Of a DNA stretch of 64,000 nucleotides, positions 24,599-32,439 are shown one piece after another; positions within the stretch are counted from its first letter, which is position 1, and every line of letters starts with the position of its first letter. The notes under the pieces are model-generated. The model did no database searches, had not been told where the DNA came from, and saw nothing but the letters and a program-made list of their open reading frames with translations. A program made the translations under genes and the position numbers. Source of the DNA: JARRQB01 sp965368585 (GTDB lineage Bacteria; Pseudomonadota; Gammaproteobacteria; Chromatiales; Chromatiaceae); assembly GCA_965368585.1 (NCBI GenBank), contig CBDUNM010000001.1:62001-126000 (forward strand). The letters are read 5' to 3'.

Positions 24599-25489
24599 AT
24601 GAATCTGAGGCAGCTCCGTTCGTTGATCGCACTGGCCGACGCCGATTTCAGCGTCAGCCGGGCGGCGGTGAGCTTGCATATCGTGCAGCCGGCGGTATCG
24701 CAGCACTTGCGTCAGTTGGAGGCGTTGATTGGCGCGGAACTGTTCCTACGCCACGGGAAGCGCCTGGTCGGCCTGACCGAGACCGGTGAGCGGGTGCTCG
24801 GCTATGCGAGGCGGACCCTGGCCGAAGCCGAGAATATTCTCGCGGTGGGCCGCGATCAGACGGAGGCGGAGCGCGGTGTTTTGCGCATCGGTGTTACGCA
24901 CACGCAGGCGCGCTATGTGTTGCCGCCGGTGGTGCGTGAATTCACCCGGCGGTATCCCGACGTGGAACTGCAGCTGCACCAGGGTACGCCGGCGCAATTG
25001 GTCGATATGGCCGTCGATGACAAGGTCGATTTCGCCATTTGCACCGAGGCGCTCGACAAGCACCCGGCTTTGACGACGATACCCTGTTACCGCTGGAATC
25101 GCTGTGTGATAGCACCACCCGGGCATCCCCTGCTGCTGCGGCGTCCGCTGACGCTAGATAAACTGTGCGAATACCCGATCATCACCTATGTGTTCGGTTT
25201 TACCGGCGGCGGGCATTTTCGGGCTGCCTTCGGCAAGCTAGGGTTACGCCCCCGCGTCGTTTTGAGTGCCGCCGACACGGACGTGATCAAGACCTACGTG
25301 CGCGAGGGGATGGGGATTGGAATCATCGCGCGTCTGGCGTTCTCCGAGCAGCACGACGGGGATCTCGAGATGCGCGACCTCAGTCATCTGTTTCCCTGGG
25401 AAGTGACCAAGATCGCCTATAACAAAGACAAATACTTACGGGCCTTTCAGCAAAACTTCATCGACGCCTTTCAGGCCTTGTCCGTCTGA
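24599..25489 (+). CDS. LysR-family transcriptional regulator, CysB-like
   Basis: 296-residue regulator. The N-terminal winged helix-turn-helix (about 1-60, SVSRAAVSLHIVQPAVSQHLRQ-type) is followed by a substrate-binding effector domain with CysB-group marks: THTQARYVLPPVV, HQGTPAQLVDM, TTIPCYRWNRCVIAP, the TYVFGFTGG ligand loop and DTDVIKTYVREGMGIGII. These suggest sensing of O-acetylserine or sulfate-related ligands and control of sulfur assimilation. CysB itself is about 324 residues, so this is a shorter relative and its exact ligand is not certain. cysQ lies 2.8 kb downstream on the other strand. Its last 54 bp overlap tail-to-tail with the next gene. Confidence 0.85.
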   Translation: MNLRQLRSLIALADADFSVSRAAVSLHIVQPAVSQHLRQLEALIGAELFLRHGKRLVGLTETGERVLGYARRTLAEAENILAVGRDQTEAERGVLRIGVTHTQARYVLPPVVREFTRRYPDVELQLHQGTPAQLVDMAVDDKVDFAICTEALDKHPALTTIPCYRWNRCVIAPPGHPLLLRRPLTLDKLCEYPIITYVFGFTGGGHFRAAFGKLGLRPRVVLSAADTDVIKTYVREGMGIGIIARLAFSEQHDGDLEMRDLSHLFPWEVTKIAYNKDKYLRAFQQNFIDAFQALSV

Positions 25490-26599
25490 ACGCGACGGCA
25501 TCGACCGAGACGTCGTTGCGGCAATGTCGTCAGCGTGAACGACGCGGTCTCTGCCGCTGCTCTTGGCGCCATAGACCGCCGCATCGGCCCGCTCCAACAG
25601 GCATTTCGCCGCGCTCGGGACGCTTGTGCCAGCGCCTCCCGGTTGCAAGTCACTGATCCCGATCGATACAGTGATGCGTATGCGCTCGCCGGTATCCAGT
25701 TCGATAGGGTGGGTACCTATTCCCAAGCGGATGCGTTCCGCTAGATGGCAAGCGTTGTGTTTATCAGTGTTGGGTAAAATTATAGCGAACTCTTCACCCC
25801 CGTAACGGGTGGCGATGTCGCTGGCGCGTAGTTGCGCCAGCAGGTAGCGACTGAATTCGTACAACGTCCGGTCTCCGGCACCATGCCCGTAGCTGTCGTT
25901 GACGCGTTTGAAATGGTCGACGTCGAGGAATAGGCAGGACAAGGGTTCCCGGTGTCGTAATGCCCGCGCCGTCTCCTCGTGCAGTCGTTGATTCAGGTAA
26001 CGGCGATTGAACAACCCCGTCAGGGCATCGGTGAGGCCGGTCAGCCGCAGGCGTTCCCGGTTGACCGCGTTTTCCAGGCAAACCGCGGCGATATTGGCGA
26101 GTCGCGCGAGAAAATCCGTGGCGTGATCGACGGTAAAGCGTTTTGGATCGGTACTGGCGAGGCTCAGGAATCCAACCAACCCGTCGCTGCGGCGCAGGGG
26201 TAGAATCGCGACGCTGCGGGCGCCTTTTCTCGTCAACCAGCCGTGTCGCTGCTGATCCCACAGGCCAAGCACGGGTGATGCGGCCGTGACCTGATCGTAT
26301 GGAACCTCATCGACCCCTTTCAGCAACCGCAGCCCCGGTACCTCTTGAGGGGTAACGCCCAGACTGCTCAGTAGATCGCGCACCACCTGGTAGGGGTCGA
26401 GCAGCGCCAGCCTGACATCTCGCAGATTGAACGATTTCTGCAGACCCACCGTGAGCCGCAGCAGCAGCGAGGTCAGGCCGTCGGCGGTGAGCAGCGCGAG
26501 TTCGCGCTCGGCGCAACGCTCCATCACCGACGCGTTGTGTGCGGCGTCGGCTTTCAACTGGTCCAACAGTCGGCACAGTTGCCCGTTGTCTGTTGTCAT
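25436..26599 (-). CDS. Diguanylate cyclase with DUF484/GAF-like sensor domain
   Basis: 387-residue soluble protein. Residues about 10-180 form a DUF484/GAF-like input domain with a preceding coiled helix; 185-350 form a GGDEF domain starting at LTDALTGLFNRRYL, with LDVDHFKRVND, active-site GGEEF at 267-271 and the inhibitory RxxD site R258-ASD at the right spacing. It should therefore make cyclic di-GMP and be product-inhibited. The C-terminal 35-residue tail is extra. The frame is open further upstream, but ATG 26599 (MTTDNGQ) gives a sensible start just before the DUF484-like helix; no clear Shine-Dalgarno. It overlaps the end of the LysR-family gene. Confidence 0.88.
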   Translation of the reverse strand: MTTDNGQLCRLLDQLKADAAHNASVMERCAERELALLTADGLTSLLLRLTVGLQKSFNLRDVRLALLDPYQVVRDLLSSLGVTPQEVPGLRLLKGVDEVPYDQVTAASPVLGLWDQQRHGWLTRKGARSVAILPLRRSDGLVGFLSLASTDPKRFTVDHATDFLARLANIAAVCLENAVNRERLRLTGLTDALTGLFNRRYLNQRLHEETARALRHREPLSCLFLDVDHFKRVNDSYGHGAGDRTLYEFSRYLLAQLRASDIATRYGGEEFAIILPNTDKHNACHLAERIRLGIGTHPIELDTGERIRITVSIGISDLQPGGAGTSVPSAAKCLLERADAAVYGAKSSGRDRVVHADDIAATTSRSMPSRSDGQGLKGVDEVLLKGP

Positions 26600-26693
26600 G
26601 GGCGCAAACAAAACGCGATGCTCCGGGTACGGTTCAGTGAGGTATAATCGACCGTGTAGTAGGAAGCTTGAACCCAACCGGAGATGGATCTCT

Positions 26694-27119
26694 ATGAAAA
26701 CTCGACAGACTTGCCTGGGTTTGCTCGTCGCACTGACGGTTTGCCACAACCCCGCCCAGAGCGCCGTTTACCGCTGTGAACTTGCCGACGGCACCTTCGT
26801 ATTTCAACAGAGCGCTTGCTATAGCGGTCACGAGCCGCTCGAGATGACGCCGTTAAACACGCTCGGCGACGGATTGCGAAAAACCGAACGAAAGTGGTTG
26901 AAATCGCGTACGCGACGATCCGGCCGCAGTATCGAGAAAACCCGTTCCGGCGATGTCGTCGGGAAACAACGGCAAGACGCCGAAAAATGTCTCAAGAAGA
27001 AGCAGTTGCTGGAGCGGGTGCAGGCCAAGCTGCGGCGGGGTTACAAACCCGCGCAGGGTGACGCGCTGCGTCGCCAACGAGATGATTACGCGGAGTACTT
27101 GCGCGCGTTTTGTCGCTAG
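26694..27119 (+). CDS. Small exported DUF4124-like protein
   Basis: 141 residues with a signal peptide (about 1-23, ending in AQSA) followed at once by VYRCELADGTFVFQQSACYSG, the pattern of DUF4124 (YK/RC...DG...FQ..PC), and then a strongly basic helical region (KSRTRRSGRSIEK, KKKQLLERVQAKLRR). Function unknown; the family is periplasmic. ATG 26694 has GGAG upstream, and a TATAAT at 26643 may be its promoter -10 box. Its stop is one base from the stop of the convergent thioredoxin-like gene. Six cysteines in total, C72x from the mature N-terminus excepted, are not arranged in a known metal motif. Confidence 0.75.
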   Translation: MKTRQTCLGLLVALTVCHNPAQSAVYRCELADGTFVFQQSACYSGHEPLEMTPLNTLGDGLRKTERKWLKSRTRRSGRSIEKTRSGDVVGKQRQDAEKCLKKKQLLERVQAKLRRGYKPAQGDALRRQRDDYAEYLRAFCR

Positions 27120-27120
27120 A

Positions 27121-28149
27121 TCAAAGTCCGCTGTTGACCCGCCAGGTCTGAAAGTCCGGGTAGGTTTGGTACCCCTTGCTGACTACGTAGTTCAGGACGT
27201 TGCGCAGCCTGAAGAAGCGCACCACTGAATCGACGCGGATGATCTCCGTCCCCTGTTCGTCGAAAAACACGATCGAGGGGGCGTAAAATATTCCGAGATC
27301 CCGCGCCCACTGACGAGCTGTGGTCTGTTTCCCATCTGGTGTGACGACCGGCGTGTCGGCGTGCATATCCAACTGTACGTTGTCGAACTGGTGAAATAGT
27401 CTGCGCAACGAACCCTGGTTCAAGGGCTGGGTGTGCAGAATGTCGCAGGCATGGCAATCGCCTTGTTCGAAAAACACCACCAGTGGACGTTCGGCACGAA
27501 AGCGGCTGCGGTCGAGATTGTGCGGAGCCGGGCTAAAAAACTCCTGCTCGTTCAAGTCCGTTTTCTCGAAGCGCTGTGTGGCGTCGCCGCGCGCCATGTA
27601 CACGGCGAAGGGCTCACGTTTATAGTGCGCGCCAGCGACATATTCCAGGGCGGCGCGAAACTGATACGGCGGGTAGTAGCCGCGCAGGCGCAGCGCGATC
27701 TTGCCGTCCTTGTCGTAAAAAATCAGTGAAGGAGTGAAGTTCGTCCCCATTCGAATGGCGTATTCGCGTTCGGTCATCAACTTGCCCTGCGGGTCGGTGA
27801 GTTCCTCGGGGCTCCAGATGTCGACGGGGATAACGTCGAAATGCTCGCGCGTGTAATTGACCACGTCGCTGAGTTTGAAATTGACGTCCATCAGCATCTT
27901 GCAGTAAGCGCAACGCTTCTGCCCGAAGTAGACAATAATTCCAACTTTGCCTGCGGTGATCGCTTCGTCCAGGTCGTCGCCCAGGTCCAGGAAGCTTTTC
28001 TTGAACCAGGTCGGGTATACGAGCAGTTCCTCAAGCGGGAAATCGTCGAACTCGTAGGCCTCGTCGGGTTCTGTTGCGGCGATCACCCCGAGAGACGCCG
28101 CCAGAAGGCTCAGGCCCAACAATCGGTTAAGCAGGCCTTTTTCGATCAT
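27121..28149 (-). CDS. Exported tandem-thioredoxin-domain protein
   Basis: 342 residues with an N-terminal signal peptide (about 1-25, SLGVIAA) and two consecutive thioredoxin-like domains. Domain 1 has the redox pair CAYC in YFGQKRCAYCKMLMD and a cis-Pro region in GTNFTPSLIFYDKDGK. Domain 2 has CHAC in FFEQGDCHACDIL and YAPSIVFFDEQGTEI. Each CxxC and TPS/APS loop is complete, so both could be active thiol-disulfide modules in the periplasm. SoxW-like and DUF255-like thioredoxins are relatives. ATG 28149 follows GGAGGAG. A role in repair or maturation of exported cysteine proteins is inferred only. Confidence 0.82.
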   Translation of the reverse strand: MIEKGLLNRLLGLSLLAASLGVIAATEPDEAYEFDDFPLEELLVYPTWFKKSFLDLGDDLDEAITAGKVGIIVYFGQKRCAYCKMLMDVNFKLSDVVNYTREHFDVIPVDIWSPEELTDPQGKLMTEREYAIRMGTNFTPSLIFYDKDGKIALRLRGYYPPYQFRAALEYVAGAHYKREPFAVYMARGDATQRFEKTDLNEQEFFSPAPHNLDRSRFRAERPLVVFFEQGDCHACDILHTQPLNQGSLRRLFHQFDNVQLDMHADTPVVTPDGKQTTARQWARDLGIFYAPSIVFFDEQGTEIIRVDSVVRFFRLRNVLNYVVSKGYQTYPDFQTWRVNSGL

Positions 28150-28298
28150 GGCTCCTCCAGTCGAACTTCGTACATCGATGCGACGCAACTTTCAGCGTCG
28201 ATCCACCTGCAGTCGCCGCTGCGTTGTTGGTCGCCGGCGCTGTGATCGAGCGCGCTTCGGAGGTGGATGACCCGCCGAGTCCTGTCGGGCAGTTTTGG

Positions 28299-29114
28299 TT
28301 ATTTTACTTCTTTTAAGCCTGCCGGTAAGTATGCACCCCAGTCGCAGTGTTTGTCGCCGAAGACCAGAAAAAAAGGATTGAGCAGAGACTCCTTGGTGTT
28401 GTAACGCAACGGCCGCAGGGCGGTATCGGTCACGCGCCCGTCGGCGGCTTCCACGACGGCCTGGGCCGCAGCCGTGTCCCACTCCGAGGTGGGCCCGAAG
28501 CGCGGATAGATGTCTGCCCGGCCCTCGGCGACCAGGCATAGTTTCAGCGAACTGCCCATGCTCACCAGTTCGTGGGCGCCGACATTGTGTAAGAACGCTG
28601 TTAGGCTGTCGCCCGCGTGCGATCGGCTGCCGGCGACGCGTAGCGGGGTATGCCGGTTTTCCGCGACGTGTAGCGGACGACGGCGGCCCGCGGCGTTTTC
28701 GGCGAATGCGCCGACACCCGCCTGACCCACATAGGTCAGATTCGATGCCGGTACATAGACCACGCCCAAAACCGGTGCACCCGTTTCGATCAGGGCGATG
28801 TTGACGGTAAACTCGCCGTTGCGCTTGACGAATTCCTTGGTACCGTCCAGCGGATCGACCAGCCAGTAGCGGTCCCAGCCCGCCCGTGTAAGAAACGGTA
28901 CATCCGCCGATTCTTCCGATAAGACGGGAATGTTCGGCGTCAACCTTGCCAGACCTGCAAGGATACAACGGTGCGAGGCGAGATCGGCCTCGGTCAAGGG
29001 CGAACTGTCCGCCTTTTCGGTGACCGAAAAGTCACGTTCGTAGACCGCCAGTATGGCCTTGCCGGCCGCGCGGGCAAGCGCCATGATGGGCTCGATGGTG
29101 ATTTGCATTGGCAT
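28299..29114 (-). CDS. cysQ: 3'(2'),5'-bisphosphate nucleotidase CysQ
   Basis: Removes the 3' phosphate of adenosine 3',5'-bisphosphate, the by-product of sulfate activation and sulfotransfer. 271 residues of the inositol-phosphatase fold with the metal motif WLVDPLDGTKEF (about 83-94), the SEESADVPF loop that supplies an acidic ligand, and WDTAAAQAVVEAADG near the C-terminus. Length is typical. The gene lies 149 bp downstream of the tandem-thioredoxin gene on the same strand and is divergent from the nucleotidase gene yrfG. Confidence 0.95.
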   Translation of the reverse strand: MPMQITIEPIMALARAAGKAILAVYERDFSVTEKADSSPLTEADLASHRCILAGLARLTPNIPVLSEESADVPFLTRAGWDRYWLVDPLDGTKEFVKRNGEFTVNIALIETGAPVLGVVYVPASNLTYVGQAGVGAFAENAAGRRRPLHVAENRHTPLRVAGSRSHAGDSLTAFLHNVGAHELVSMGSSLKLCLVAEGRADIYPRFGPTSEWDTAAAQAVVEAADGRVTDTALRPLRYNTKESLLNPFFLVFGDKHCDWGAYLPAGLKEVK

Positions 29115-29229
29115 GATTTTACTTTAAGGTTCGTGATCGAATAGAGAAAAACGCGGGCTGTCGTTGTTAGTTCGGATCGTCCTGTGCCCGTAACTTTACC
29201 GTATCGCTGGTTCTCGACGGTGTAGCACG

Positions 29230-29904
29230 ATGTTTGACTGGTCTCAGATTGATACTGTCTTCCTGGACATGGACGGCACCCTGCTCGATTTGCACTTCGA
29301 CAACCATTTCTGGCTCGAGCATGTGCCGCGTCGGTTCGCCGAGGCCAGAGGGGTCACCCTCGAGACGGCGAAACGTGAACTGTTGTCGCGCTACCGGGAT
29401 ATCGAAGGCACCCTGAACTGGTATTGTGTCGACCACTGGAGCCGCGAGTTGGGGTTGGATATCGCCTTGCTCAAACAAGAGGTTGAGCACCTGATCCAGG
29501 TTCATCCTTATGTGCTCGAGTTCTTGGAGGCCTTGGCGGCAACAGGAAGATCGCGCGTGCTGGTGACCAATGCTCACCAGAAGGCGCTGGCATTGAAGAT
29601 GGAGAAAACCCAGCTGGCAGGGCATTTCGACCGAATCGTGAGCGCCCACGAGCTGGGGCTACCCAAGGAGGATCGCGCCTTCTGGAGCCATTTGCACGCC
29701 ATTTTTCCGTTCGATCGGGAGCGGACGCTGTTCGTTGACGACAGCTTGTCGGTGCTGCGTTCCGCGGCGGACTACGGATTCGGGTTTTTGTTGGCCATTG
29801 TCAATCCGGATTCCAGGCAGCCGTTGCGCGAAGTGACGGAGTTCCCCGCGGTGCCGGATTTTTCATCGCTGTTCACCGGGTTGCGGGCGCACGAAACCCA
29901 TTAG
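29230..29904 (+). CDS. yrfG: HAD-family nucleotidase, YrfG-like (GMP/IMP nucleotidase)
   Basis: 224-residue haloacid-dehalogenase-fold phosphatase. Motif I is FLDMDGTLLDLHFD with the nucleophile D14; motif II is LVTNAH; motif III is KMEKTQL with Lys and the following HELGLPKEDRAFW, and motif IV is LFVDDSLSVL. The N-terminal signature DGTLLDLHFDNHFWLEHVP is that of YrfG, which dephosphorylates GMP and IMP. In related genomes it usually neighbours cysQ (divergent), exactly as here, so both handle purine nucleotide by-products. Confidence 0.92.
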   Translation: MFDWSQIDTVFLDMDGTLLDLHFDNHFWLEHVPRRFAEARGVTLETAKRELLSRYRDIEGTLNWYCVDHWSRELGLDIALLKQEVEHLIQVHPYVLEFLEALAATGRSRVLVTNAHQKALALKMEKTQLAGHFDRIVSAHELGLPKEDRAFWSHLHAIFPFDRERTLFVDDSLSVLRSAADYGFGFLLAIVNPDSRQPLREVTEFPAVPDFSSLFTGLRAHETH

Positions 29905-29958
29905 GCAGAGGTCTTGCCGCGCTGATGCCCGGCGACGGTCAATCGGGTGTCGCTTCAA

Positions 29959-30330
29959 TCACCCGTCCCAGCGGCGAAATCGCCGCCGGCAATAGGCCAG
30001 CAGTTCCGCGTGATCGCGGAAATGCAACTCGAAGTGCTTCTCGGCGGGCTCGTCGAATTCGCACCAGGTGTTGTCGTAGTCACGACATACCTGGGGTCGG
30101 GTATCGTAGATGCCGCAGGCGCCATCGGGCTGAAGGTGCTCACAGTGGCCGCGCAGCAGGAGGTACCAGCCGTGTTTATCGCGGTACGCCTCTACCGCTT
30201 CGTGCGACACCTGCCAGAGCAGATGATCGAAGTCGCTTTTCGAGCGCAACGTGCCCAGCGCCTCCGTCGCGTAGGTGCAGCAGAGGGAGCCTAGACACCG
30301 GCTGCACTTGTTTGTCGAGTCGATCTTCAA
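29959..30330 (-). CDS. YkgJ-family cysteine-cluster protein
   Basis: 123-residue soluble protein with the family's eight-cysteine pattern: CSRC and CC near the N-terminus (NKCSRCLGSLCC), GHCEHL, GACGIYDTRPQVCRDY and NTWC, followed by the basic CRRRFRRW tail. This arrangement binds zinc or an iron-sulfur cluster; the family's function is unknown. It lies 6 bp downstream of rhlB on the same strand, and the two are probably co-transcribed. Confidence 0.88.
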   Translation of the reverse strand: MKIDSTNKCSRCLGSLCCTYATEALGTLRSKSDFDHLLWQVSHEAVEAYRDKHGWYLLLRGHCEHLQPDGACGIYDTRPQVCRDYDNTWCEFDEPAEKHFELHFRDHAELLAYCRRRFRRWDG

Positions 30331-30336
30331 GCCCGT

Positions 30337-31692
30337 TCAGGCATCGCTCTTGGGTTTTTCGCCGCCGCCGGGGCTGCGCCTTCTGCGCCGTCGTTTTTTC
30401 GGCGCACCCTCGCCATCGGGCCTGGCTTTATGCCCTTCTGCGTGCCGCGGACGTTTCTGTCCGCCCGCGGAACGGAGCGGCTTCTTGCGATGCACGCGTA
30501 CGCGGCTGGCGGGATCGACGTCGGCCAGGAGTTCGAGCGCGACCGGTTCGATCGGAATCTTGTGCCCGACGAAGGCTTCTATATCGGGCAGCGAGAAGGC
30601 GAACGTTTCGCACGCGAAACTGATGGCCTCGCCGGAGGCACCGGCGCGTGCGGTACGGCCGATCCGGTGTACATAGTCCTCGGCGTCTTCCGGGAGATCG
30701 TAGTTGACGACATGGGTAACGGCCGGAATATGCAATCCGCGTGCGGCGACGTCGGTGGCTACCAGTACGTCCAGTTCACCCTGGGTGAATTGACTGAGCA
30801 GACTGGTGCGCTTCTTTTGCGGGACGTCGCCTGAGAGTATGGCCGCTTTGAATCCATTGCCCTCGAGATAGCCCCAGACCTGATCGGCGGTTCGCTTGGT
30901 ATTGACGAAAACAATGGTGCGGGCGCGCTGCCAGCGGCGCAGCAGACCGAGCAGCAGTGGGATCTTGTCTTCGTTCCCGGTCATATAGCTGGTTTCGTGC
31001 ACCTTGTCGGCGGTTATCTGCTCGTTTTCGATCTTGATCAGTTGGGGGTTGTTCATGTGCTCGTAAGCAAGTTCGGTCACCCGGTACGACAGGGTGGCGG
31101 AGAACAGCATCCCAAGGCGCTGTTCGGGCTTGGGGCAGCGCCGTAGCAGAAATCGGATGTCCTTGATAAAGCCCAGATCGAACATGCGATCGGCCTCGTC
31201 CAGCACGATCGCCTGCACCGCGCGCAGATCGAACACGTGCTGCTTGAAATAGTCGATCAGACGGCCGGGCGTGCCAATCAGGATATCGACGCCCGCCTCC
31301 ACCGCCTTGCGCTGGCTTTCGTAGCCGGTGCCGCCGTAGACCACTTCGACTTTGTGGCCGGTATGGCGCGCCAGCACCATCGCGTCCCGGTGAATCTGTA
31401 TCGCCAGTTCGCGTGTAGGGGCGAGCATCAGTGCGCGAGGTTGGTTCGGACGCCGTTGTTCGCTCACCGGTTCGGCCTCCAGCAGATGCAGCGTCGCGAG
31501 TAAAAAGGCGGCCGTTTTGCCGGTTCCGGTTTGCGCCTGCCCCGCGACATCGCGGCCATCGAGTGCGACCGGGAGTGTTTTCGCCTGGATCGGGGTACAG
31601 TATTCGAAACCCGCGTCGATAATTCCTTGCATGATTTCATGAGACAGTCCGAAACTGTCGAAGCGGGTGCTGGTCAGGTGTTTTTCAGTCAT
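30337..31692 (-). CDS. rhlB: DEAD-box ATP-dependent RNA helicase RhlB
   Basis: RNA helicase that unwinds structured RNA for the degradosome. All motifs are present: Q motif FGLSHEIMQGIIDAGFEYCTPIQ, AQTGTGKT, PTRELA, DEAD within VLDEADRMFDLG, SAT, and HRIGRTAR. The C-terminal 60 residues are highly basic (KKRRRRRRSPGGG), an RNA-binding tail typical of RhlB. ATG 31692 (MTEKHLTSTRFDSFGL) is preferred over a 76-codon longer frame because it matches the family start. It is divergent from trxA with a 217-bp gap; rhlB/trxA/rho is a conserved neighbourhood. Confidence 0.96.
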   Translation of the reverse strand: MTEKHLTSTRFDSFGLSHEIMQGIIDAGFEYCTPIQAKTLPVALDGRDVAGQAQTGTGKTAAFLLATLHLLEAEPVSEQRRPNQPRALMLAPTRELAIQIHRDAMVLARHTGHKVEVVYGGTGYESQRKAVEAGVDILIGTPGRLIDYFKQHVFDLRAVQAIVLDEADRMFDLGFIKDIRFLLRRCPKPEQRLGMLFSATLSYRVTELAYEHMNNPQLIKIENEQITADKVHETSYMTGNEDKIPLLLGLLRRWQRARTIVFVNTKRTADQVWGYLEGNGFKAAILSGDVPQKKRTSLLSQFTQGELDVLVATDVAARGLHIPAVTHVVNYDLPEDAEDYVHRIGRTARAGASGEAISFACETFAFSLPDIEAFVGHKIPIEPVALELLADVDPASRVRVHRKKPLRSAGGQKRPRHAEGHKARPDGEGAPKKRRRRRRSPGGGEKPKSDA

Positions 31693-31909
31693 AGCTGAAT
31701 AGGATACTAGAATTTTCAAACACCTGGGGGTTGCAAAGTTATAAGTTATGGGCTCAAATTGGCAAATAGCCGGTGATTCATAGATAACGGCACCCAGAAA
31801 AACGCTCCCTTTTGTTCGGCTCTCTACACATTTATAACTACGACCGATAGCCGCTTGAGCGGTGGATTCGAGTAGCCAAAGCTTCCTTACCGTTTCGGAG
31901 ATACAGTCA

Positions 31910-32236
31910 GTGAGTGACAAGATCGTTCATGTAACGGACGACACTTTTGAAGAAGAAGTGCTCAAATCGGGTGCTCCCGTACTCGTCGACTATTGGGCCG
32001 ATTGGTGCGGTCCATGCAAGATGATCGCCCCCGTCCTCGACGAGATAGCGGACGAATACCAAGGAAAACTTAAGATAACCAAGCTGAACATCGACGAAAA
32101 CCCCAATACGCCCCCGCGTTACGGCATCCGTGGCATACCGACGCTGATGTTGTTCAAGGACGGCGAAGTAGAGGCGACCAAGGTTGGGGCAGTTTCTAAA
32201 TCTCAGCTGACGGCCTTTATCGACAGCAACGTCTAG
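31910..32236 (+). CDS. trxA: Thioredoxin 1
   Basis: General disulfide reductase. 108 residues with the active site WCGPC (C33, C36), the preceding VLVDYWADWCGPCK block, the cis-proline in RGIPTLMLF and the C-terminal GAVSKSQLTAFI. GTG at 31910 (VSDKIVHVT) is chosen because it follows GGAG by nine bases and matches the usual E. coli-like start; the longer frame upstream has no support. It precedes rho by 203 bp, as in E. coli. Confidence 0.97.
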   Translation: MSDKIVHVTDDTFEEEVLKSGAPVLVDYWADWCGPCKMIAPVLDEIADEYQGKLKITKLNIDENPNTPPRYGIRGIPTLMLFKDGEVEATKVGAVSKSQLTAFIDSNV

Positions 32237-32274
32237 ACGCTGGTAGACGCTAGATCAAGGTTTGCGACTTACAC

Positions 32275-32295
32275 GGGACGTCGTGCGGTCGTCCC
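32275..32295 (+). promoter_or_regulatory. Hairpin in the trxA-rho intergenic leader
   Basis: GGGACG (32275-32280) and CGTCCC (32290-32295) can pair around a 9-nt loop, 38 bp after the trxA stop. The 203-bp trxA-rho gap is long enough for a rho leader; in E. coli rho is autoregulated by termination in its leader. The hairpin may be a trxA terminator or part of that leader. Confidence 0.4.
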
Positions 32296-32439
32296 AGCCT
32301 GCGGGTCTAATTGACCGGATAATCGTGCCGGTCCTCGCGGAATGGCTCTCATTTGACCAACTTTAGTTTGGTGGAGCGATACCCTTTCGGTCGTTCTCGC
32401 CAATTTTATGCGTAACTCCTTCACTTTTAGTGTCCAATC

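Noticed and set aside
26643..26648. Promoter -10 box TATAAT before the DUF4124-like gene
   Set aside because: Good -10 hexamer at a plausible distance, but no recognisable -35 box at 16-18 bp, so it is mentioned in the gene entry and not listed as a promoter.
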